Assembly (NCBI GenBank): GCA_002344065.1
Contig: DDTK01000001.1
Span: forward strand, 252,621 to 316,620
From: Flammeovirgaceae bacterium UBA2366
GTDB taxonomy: Bacteria; Bacteroidota; Bacteroidia; Cytophagales; Cyclobacteriaceae
Length of the DNA stretch: 64,000 nucleotides
Reading direction: 5' to 3'
Shown here: in pieces, positions 59,144 through 64,000 of the stretch
Position numbering within the stretch: the stretch's first letter is position 1
How the letters are laid out: the number at the start of each line of letters is the position of its first letter
Made by a program: the position numbers and the translations under genes
Notes under the pieces: generated by a model
Database searches by the model: none
Told to the model about the DNA's origin: nothing
Seen by the model: the letters and a program-made list of their open reading frames with translations, nothing else

Positions 59144-61291
59144 ATGAACTCAAAAAAATTAATTTCTCTTTCGTTATTCCTGCTGGCAATTGTTTCCAAA
59201 TCAGCCTTCGCCCAGTGGCCGAAAGACATTACTGCGAAAAGCGGTGCCGTAATCACGATCTATCAACCTCAGCCCGAAGCAATGAACGGCAACAAAATTG
59301 AAGGTCGCGCTGCCTTCTCAGCGGTGGAAAAACCAAATGACGAGCCTGTATTTGGTGTTTTCTGGTATACCGCTACCATGACAACTGATCGGGATACTCG
59401 TACCATCACCCTGGAAAGTATTCTCATCGATGATGTAAAACTGCCCGGCATTGATGATGCCCAGAAAATTGACAAACTCAAAAAACTGCTGGAACAGGAA
59501 ATTCCCAAATGGAATCTTACCAGTACTGTGGATGAAGTGGCAGCCACCATTGAACAGGAGAAAGCCATCGTCAGTACGGATCTGAAGAACGATCCGCCTG
59601 CTATTTACTATACCATTGAACGCTCAACATTGGTGCTGATAGATGATGAACCAAAGTTACAGGATGACAAGGAATTGAAAATGAAACGGGTGATCAACAC
59701 CGCTTTTCTCATTGTTGAAAATCCGGATGATAAGAAGTACTACCTCTATGGCGGCTCCTTCTGGTATGTTTCATCTTCTTTAAAAGAAGGATATAAACCG
59801 GTAAGTCCGCTGCCGAAAACCATTGGCGCATTGGATCAGGAACTGAAAAAGAAACAAACAGAAAAAACGCAGAAGCCGGAAGGCGATCCTCCAGCCATCA
59901 TTGTCAGCACCACACCGGCTGAACTGATTCAATCCTATGGCACAGCCGATTTTGCCAACATCAGCAACACCATGCTGCTGTACGTTTCAAATTCTGATGA
60001 TGACATTTTTAAAAACATGAACGATCAGCAGTATTATGTGCTCTTGTCGGGCCGTTGGTACAAAGCCCGCAACCTGGAAGGACCTTGGGCCTATATCGAG
60101 GCCGATCAGTTGCCGGAAGACTTTGCCAAAATCCCTGAAGGATCAGAAAAAGATAATGTATTGGTGAGTGTTGCCGGAACGGAAGCCAGCCAAGATGCTA
60201 TTCGCGATGCACAGGTTCCGCAAACCGCTAAAGTAGACCGGAAGACTGCTACAACTTCCGTAACCTATGATGGCGAACCGAAGTTTGAAAAAATTGAAGG
60301 CACATCACTTGAACTGGCCATGAACACAAGCAGTACAGTAATCAAATCAGGTTCAAAGTATTATTGTGTAGATAAAGGTGTGTGGTTTGTTGCCTCCTCA
60401 GCCAAAGGCCCATGGAAGGTAAGCGATGAACGGCCCAAAGATGTCGACAAGATTCCAGCCAGTTCATCGGCTTATAATGTGAAGTACGTTTATATCTATG
60501 ACTCTACACCCGAAGTGGTTTATGTGGGTTACACTCCAGGCTATATGGGCTGTTATGTGTATGGGCCCACGGTCGTGTATGGAACAGGGTATTATTATTC
60601 ACCATGGTACGGACCATACTATTATCCTCGCCCGGTAACGTATGGTTTCAGCATGCATTACAATCCGTGGACGGGCTGGAGCATGGGTTTTGGGTTCAGC
60701 TACGGTTGGTTTTCGATGAGCTTTTATGGGGGTGGCGGATACTGGGGGCCTCCCTATCATCGTCCACCCTATTATCCTCCCTATCATGGTGGCATGTATG
60801 GCGGACGTGGGCCGGTGTATATTCATAACGATGGCGATATCAACATTGACCGGTCGAACAATATTTACAACAAAAGGAATGATGTAACCACAAGCGATGT
60901 TAAACGTGGCCAGGGTGCAGGTAAGCCTACGGCAGGTACCCGCGATCAGAACCGCCAGCAACAGGCTGGGCAGCAACCTGCGGGGCAACGGCCATCACAA
61001 CAACCTTCAGCAGGACAACAGCCTGCTTCCAACAGGAAAAATGATGTCTATGCTGATAAGAATGGTAACGTGTATCAGCGGAAAGACGATGGAAATTGGA
61101 ACCAGCGAAGCGGAAATCAATGGCAGCAGACACAGCAGCAGCCATCGAATATGAATCGTGATTACCAGAACCGACAGCGCAGTGCTCAGCAAAACTCCAA
61201 CTTCAACAGCATGAATCGTGGTGGTAATATGGGTGGAAACTATCGCGGTGGCGGTGGAGCGCGAATGGGTGGTGGTGGAAGAAGGAGGTAA
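59144..61291 (+). CDS. Large secreted protein with Tyr/Gly/Pro-rich and Gln/Gly-rich C-terminus
   Basis: A 715-residue exported protein (leader ends 'KSAFAQWPKD'). Residues about 20-440 are globular, with repeated short blocks such as 'YYLYGGSFWYVSSSLKEGYK', 'YYVLLSGRWYKARNLEGPW' and 'KYYCVDKGVWFVASSAKGPWKV', a Trp-anchored repeat. Residues about 445-560 are Tyr/Gly/Pro-rich ('TPEVVYVGYTPGYMGCYVYG', 'VVYGTGYYYSPWYGPYYYP'). From about 580 it is Gln/Asn-rich, ending in a Gly/Arg-rich tail 'GGGGRRR'. Proteobacterial proteins with the 'TPEVVYVGYTPGY' segment are often called carbohydrate-binding family V/XII proteins, but I do not take this as evidence of carbohydrate binding. Probably a surface or matrix protein. 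Confidence 0.75.
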   Translation: MNSKKLISLSLFLLAIVSKSAFAQWPKDITAKSGAVITIYQPQPEAMNGNKIEGRAAFSAVEKPNDEPVFGVFWYTATMTTDRDTRTITLESILIDDVKLPGIDDAQKIDKLKKLLEQEIPKWNLTSTVDEVAATIEQEKAIVSTDLKNDPPAIYYTIERSTLVLIDDEPKLQDDKELKMKRVINTAFLIVENPDDKKYYLYGGSFWYVSSSLKEGYKPVSPLPKTIGALDQELKKKQTEKTQKPEGDPPAIIVSTTPAELIQSYGTADFANISNTMLLYVSNSDDDIFKNMNDQQYYVLLSGRWYKARNLEGPWAYIEADQLPEDFAKIPEGSEKDNVLVSVAGTEASQDAIRDAQVPQTAKVDRKTATTSVTYDGEPKFEKIEGTSLELAMNTSSTVIKSGSKYYCVDKGVWFVASSAKGPWKVSDERPKDVDKIPASSSAYNVKYVYIYDSTPEVVYVGYTPGYMGCYVYGPTVVYGTGYYYSPWYGPYYYPRPVTYGFSMHYNPWTGWSMGFGFSYGWFSMSFYGGGGYWGPPYHRPPYYPPYHGGMYGGRGPVYIHNDGDINIDRSNNIYNKRNDVTTSDVKRGQGAGKPTAGTRDQNRQQQAGQQPAGQRPSQQPSAGQQPASNRKNDVYADKNGNVYQRKDDGNWNQRSGNQWQQTQQQPSNMNRDYQNRQRSAQQNSNFNSMNRGGNMGGNYRGGGGARMGGGGRRR

Positions 61292-61295
61292 ACTT

Positions 61296-61919
61296 CTAGA
61301 ATCCTACCGAAAGTGTGAGCAATAGAAACGGATCATCAAAACCAAGATTATAAACATACGTAGTCAGTTCCCAGTTTTTCAATCCGGCTCCTACTATAAG
61401 TCCTTTTTGTAATTCAACATCCGTTTGGTAGAGCCGTGTGCGTTGGCCACTTAAGCCAAACCAAAGCCAGTCCTTCGGAGCAAAGGTGATGTCGGTCCAC
61501 ATGTAGAAGAAATCATTGTTTCTTGTTTTCGGGTCAAAAAAATTCTCTAGCTCTGAGTAGAATTCGAACCCTTTATAACCCAGGGTAATCTCAAGTCCTG
61601 CTGCAATTCCATTGGAAAGCCCGAACACACCACCAGCCATCGGTGTTATGGTGTACTCAAAATCATCACCTCCCATAAAGTTGTAGCCTATCCATCCTGA
61701 AAAAGTTTCCCGATCTTCATAGTTGTATCGTGCTTCGAGGTGAAGTTTGTTTTTATCCGCTTTAAGGATGGGAAGCACAAAAAAATCATTCGGAATGAAA
61801 TAGAAATTAGCATCTGCACCAAAGTTCCATTTCTTTTCTGGCGCTGCTGTTTCATTCTGCCCAAATGCAGCTATTGAGCCAACTACCATAAGTAACGCGG
61901 GGAGAATTCTATTTTTCAT
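61296..61919 (-). CDS. Outer-membrane beta-barrel protein of unknown function
   Basis: A 207-residue exported protein (leader ends 'SIAAFGQNE'). Strands such as 'KWNFGADANFYFIPND', 'KLHLEARYNYEDRETFSGWIGYNF', 'GVFGLSNGIAAGLEITLGYKGFEFYSELENFF' and 'DPFLLLTLSVGF' (terminal Phe) define a small barrel. It converges with the secreted protein gene at four bases. Function unknown. Confidence 0.75.
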   Translation of the reverse strand: MKNRILPALLMVVGSIAAFGQNETAAPEKKWNFGADANFYFIPNDFFVLPILKADKNKLHLEARYNYEDRETFSGWIGYNFMGGDDFEYTITPMAGGVFGLSNGIAAGLEITLGYKGFEFYSELENFFDPKTRNNDFFYMWTDITFAPKDWLWFGLSGQRTRLYQTDVELQKGLIVGAGLKNWELTTYVYNLGFDDPFLLLTLSVGF

Positions 61920-61995
61920 TTACCAGCCATTAACGAATAACTAACAACTAAGCACGAACAATGAATAACCAACAACCAAAAACTAACAACTAAAA
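61920..61995. repeat. Degenerate AACTAACAACTAA-type repeat
   Basis: The spacer between two minus-strand genes consists of repeated AACTAACAACTAA- and ACGAAYAAY-like units (for example at 61935-61950 and 61978-61993). It looks like the short low-complexity repeat seen in intergenic regions of this phylum. No promoter or terminator is recognisable in it. Confidence 0.55.
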
Positions 61996-62673
61996 TTATC
62001 CTCCCAACGCCATCGTCAACGCCACCAGGGCCACACCAATTAAGGTATAAACCAGCGCAGTAAGTACCCGCCTGAAACCAGCATAACCGGCCAGCAAGAA
62101 TCCACCAATAAACAACAGCAGCAAAGCTACTCCGTTAGATGCACGCATGGCCACAGGTAATTCATCAATAAAAGCAAAGGGTAAGGCTACCGGAAAGGTG
62201 CACAGAAAGACCAATAAAAAAATCTGTACACCTGCCCAAAGGTCTGTTGGTGTAATCAAATTCTTCTTTGACGGCTCCGGTAAACTTTTCAGCCTGATGC
62301 TGATCGCGTTTAATTCTTCACTGGTCATCAGGCCGGCAATGGCAGGCTGAATTTCATCCTTCAGTATTTCACTGGCTTGATTTGCAGTGTCGGCCTGGTG
62401 AATTTCCCGGATCACTTTAATGGCATGTCCGCGTTCGATGGCCACGTTCATCAGGTACATAATAGCATCCACCAACCCCCATGCTACATTACAGCCCAAC
62501 GCAGCCCATAGTAATTCACGCACATCTTCGCGCGCATCGGTGCTTGCACTAATGGCCCCGGTGAACGTGAGTACCATGATTAACCCGAACAGCACTTCAG
62601 CAATGCGGTCTACCGGATTCAGTACTGCCGCTTCCTTCACTTTGTCATTCCAGAAATTTTTATTTGGTTTCAT
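61996..62673 (-). CDS. Integral membrane protein coupled to the calcium/proton exchanger
   Basis: A 225-residue protein from the ATG at 62673, which overlaps the stop of the exchanger gene (ATGA). Four or five hydrophobic helices: 'IAEVLFGLIMVLTFTGAIS', 'LLWAALGCNVAWGLVDAIMYLM', 'IFLLVFLCTFPVALPFAF', 'VALLLLFIGGFLLAGYAGF', 'LTALVYTLIGVALVALTMALGG'. The overall plan recalls VIT/CCC1-type small membrane proteins ('GAISASTDAREDVRELLWAALGCNVAWGLVDA'), but the match is weak. Function unknown; coupling to a cation exchanger suggests a role in cation handling. Confidence 0.65.
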   Translation of the reverse strand: MKPNKNFWNDKVKEAAVLNPVDRIAEVLFGLIMVLTFTGAISASTDAREDVRELLWAALGCNVAWGLVDAIMYLMNVAIERGHAIKVIREIHQADTANQASEILKDEIQPAIAGLMTSEELNAISIRLKSLPEPSKKNLITPTDLWAGVQIFLLVFLCTFPVALPFAFIDELPVAMRASNGVALLLLFIGGFLLAGYAGFRRVLTALVYTLIGVALVALTMALGG

Positions 62674-63755
62674 GCAGTTGGTATAAAGTATAACATCATT
62701 CCCATGATTATATAGACCAGCAGAAGCTGAACACCCTTGTACCAATTTGATCGGCCATCACCCGCAACGACAGTCGCGAGTATAACCGACAGAAATAAGG
62801 CCACAATCAACGGTCGGGCAAACGTTAAGTTCATTTGCGAAGGGCCAACGAACGTGCTTAACAATACCAGCAGAGGAGCTACAAAGAGCGCTATCTGTAT
62901 GGAACTGCCCAGGGCAATACCAATGCTTAAGTCCATTTTGTTTTTGGCTGCCATCGTTATTGCTGAAATGCTTTCGGCAGCACCACCTACAACGGCCAGA
63001 AAAATCATACCGATAAAAACGCTTGACATACCCAACACTTTTCCTGTTTCTTCAGCGGCACCTACCAGCACTTCACTCATAAACGCTGCCAGCACGGATG
63101 CACTTACCAATGTTACCAATGCACGGGTAATGGACCACCTTCCTTCATGCTCTTCTTCAGCCACTCCTCCTTCGCTTCTGAAAAAATCAGGGTGTGTCTT
63201 AATCATAAAAAATAAGTAGAGTATATACCCAGCCAACAGTACACAGGCCAGGTAAAGGTTTAATGTATTTTCACTTTCAACAGCAGGCTGCGCTGAGGTG
63301 AGCAGATGAAAACCGCTGGGTATGGTCAGACTGATCACGGCAATCAGCATCATCGAACTATACACACGAATACTGGTGATGTTATAATCCTGGTTGTGGT
63401 ATTTTATTCCCCCCACCAGAAACGATGCTCCCATAGCCAGCAAGAGATTCGCTAAAATGGCTCCGGCAAGGGAAGCCAGCACCATTACATGTAAGCCAGC
63501 CTTCAATGCAACCACGGCAATGATTAATTCGGGCAAATTTCCGAATGTAGCATTCAACAAACCGCCTATAGCATCACCGGTGTAGGTGGCCAGGTTTTCG
63601 GTGGATGTGCCGATCAGTCTGGCAATTGGTATTATTGATAACGCTGCTGAAAAAAATATCAGTGGAGCAGAAGCTTCCCTGCCCTCCAGCAGGAGGGTTA
63701 TCGGAATAAACAGGAAGAGCCAGTGGATTCCGGGAGTAAGAATCTTTTTAAGCAT
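62670..63755 (-). CDS. cax: Calcium/proton exchanger (CaCA family)
   Basis: A 361-residue exchanger with about eleven hydrophobic helices. Two inverted repeats carry the exchange motifs: 'GGLLNATFGNLPELIIAVVALKAG' and 'VGGAAESISAITMAAKNKMDLSIGIALGSSIQIALFVAPLLV', each with the acidic residue of the alpha-repeat. An acidic loop ('FFRSEGGVAEEEHEGRW') lies between the two halves. It should export calcium in exchange for protons at the inner membrane. The small membrane protein gene is translationally coupled downstream. Confidence 0.9.
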   Translation of the reverse strand: MLKKILTPGIHWLFLFIPITLLLEGREASAPLIFFSAALSIIPIARLIGTSTENLATYTGDAIGGLLNATFGNLPELIIAVVALKAGLHVMVLASLAGAILANLLLAMGASFLVGGIKYHNQDYNITSIRVYSSMMLIAVISLTIPSGFHLLTSAQPAVESENTLNLYLACVLLAGYILYLFFMIKTHPDFFRSEGGVAEEEHEGRWSITRALVTLVSASVLAAFMSEVLVGAAEETGKVLGMSSVFIGMIFLAVVGGAAESISAITMAAKNKMDLSIGIALGSSIQIALFVAPLLVLLSTFVGPSQMNLTFARPLIVALFLSVILATVVAGDGRSNWYKGVQLLLVYIIMGMMLYFIPTA

Positions 63756-63761
63756 AAGCGG

Positions 63762-64000
63762 TCAGGTGTTTGGCTTGAATTCATTCAAGCCAACTTTACC
63801 ATCTTTTATTATCAATTGAGTGCTTTGCGGAACTTCTTTCCAAAGGTGTTGAAAGTCACCGATAGGCTCTGAAACCAGACACCGGGCATGAGCTTTTAAC
63901 CTGCCGGCAATTGCCGGATTCACCTTTTCCAAATCCTTCACATCCGGGCTGTAATACAAACTTGGTCCATCACCATCGCTGCCATAGCGAAAACCCCATA
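63762..64000 (-). CDS. Class II glutamine amidotransferase, C-terminal part (partial)
   Basis: Only the last 79 residues are inside the window; the frame is open to the edge. The visible peptide has 'WGFRYGSDGDGPSLYYSPD', then 'LVSEPIGDFQHLWKEVPQSTQLIIKDGKV', a pattern of the end of the Ntn-hydrolase glutaminase domain of YafJ/EgtC-like proteins ('RY.S...SLY.S', then 'V.SEPL...W..VP..S.'). The N-terminal catalytic cysteine is outside the window. Ends six bases before the exchanger start on the same strand. Confidence 0.6.
   Translation of the reverse strand, partial: WGFRYGSDGDGPSLYYSPDVKDLEKVNPAIAGRLKAHARCLVSEPIGDFQHLWKEVPQSTQLIIKDGKVGLNEFKPNT

Noticed and set aside
60599..60988. 129-codon open frame opposite the Tyr/Gly/Pro-rich region at 59144-61291
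   Set aside because: Low-complexity coding sequence commonly creates long antisense frames; the plus-strand protein continues smoothly through it.
1..64000. tRNA, rRNA, riboswitch and insertion-sequence features
   Set aside because: Scanning by eye found no cloverleaf, rRNA-like stretch, conserved riboswitch core or transposase with terminal inverted repeats; a covariance-model search could still find a missed small RNA.

Overview
The window reads as a chromosomal segment of a Bacteroidota bacterium, most likely of the order Cytophagales. The evidence is in the gene content: a gliding/type IX secretion C-terminal domain (CHU_C type), PorP/SprF and PorT proteins, an OmpA protein with PD40 repeats, DUF5606, SiaB/SiaC (DUF1987) genes, many small outer-membrane barrels with 'AQ/SQ' signal-peptide ends, and promoter boxes of the TAnnTTTG type. 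By eye the base composition is moderately AT-rich. I see no rRNA, tRNA, CRISPR array, IS element or prophage.

Layout. 1-2.1 kb: end of a T9SS-type surface protein, a truncated PorP and a secreted protein of unknown function. 2.1-7.9 kb (minus strand): pyrD, a patatin-barrel phospholipase, a small barrel, a DUF4136 protein and xerD. 8-10.3 kb (plus): aroQ, a class V aminotransferase and a barrel. 10.4-18.1 kb: an inorganic-carbon locus with DabB and DabA (minus), two small divergent secreted proteins that look related, and a SulP anion transporter (plus). 18.2-22 kb (plus): MarC, a UPF0175/PIN-type toxin-antitoxin pair, RNase HI, a bile-acid-symporter-family carrier and an acyltransferase. 22-23.8 kb: a saccharopine dehydrogenase-like enzyme (minus) and cytidine deaminase (plus).

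24.1-33.8 kb is the most interesting part. It is a co-directional run of CheR, a stand-alone CheB methylesterase domain, a membrane GAF protein, a 1119-residue sensor phosphatase (sensor-HAMP-GAF-coil-PAS-PAS-PP2C), a SiaB-type kinase, a SiaC-type phosphoprotein that keeps the phosphorylatable threonine at position 68, and (after a terminator) an ABCG-like transporter with a TerB-like N-terminus. This looks like a Sia/HptB-style partner-switch module combined with chemotaxis-type methylation enzymes. No receptor, CheA or diguanylate cyclase is nearby.

33.9-46.4 kb: a lipoprotein, a secreted protein, an esterase, an SDR, PorT + UbiE (overlapping), a PorE-like OmpA protein, EngB, DUF5606, fructose-1,6-bisphosphatase, aspartate kinase, LMW-PTP, enoyl-CoA hydratase and an AI-2E-family exporter. 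46.5-49.3 kb: a PAS/GAF histidine kinase overlapping a response regulator. 49.4-61.9 kb: a run of cell-envelope proteins (barrels, POTRA-like and BamA-like proteins, an M48 protease), a decayed gene remnant and a large secreted protein with a Tyr/Gly/Pro- and Gln-rich tail. 62-64 kb (minus): a membrane protein coupled to a calcium/proton exchanger, and the C-terminal part of a class II glutamine amidotransferase. Several convergent gene pairs share or nearly share stop codons, so the segment is compact. All functional calls rest on motifs and family knowledge; no database search was run.
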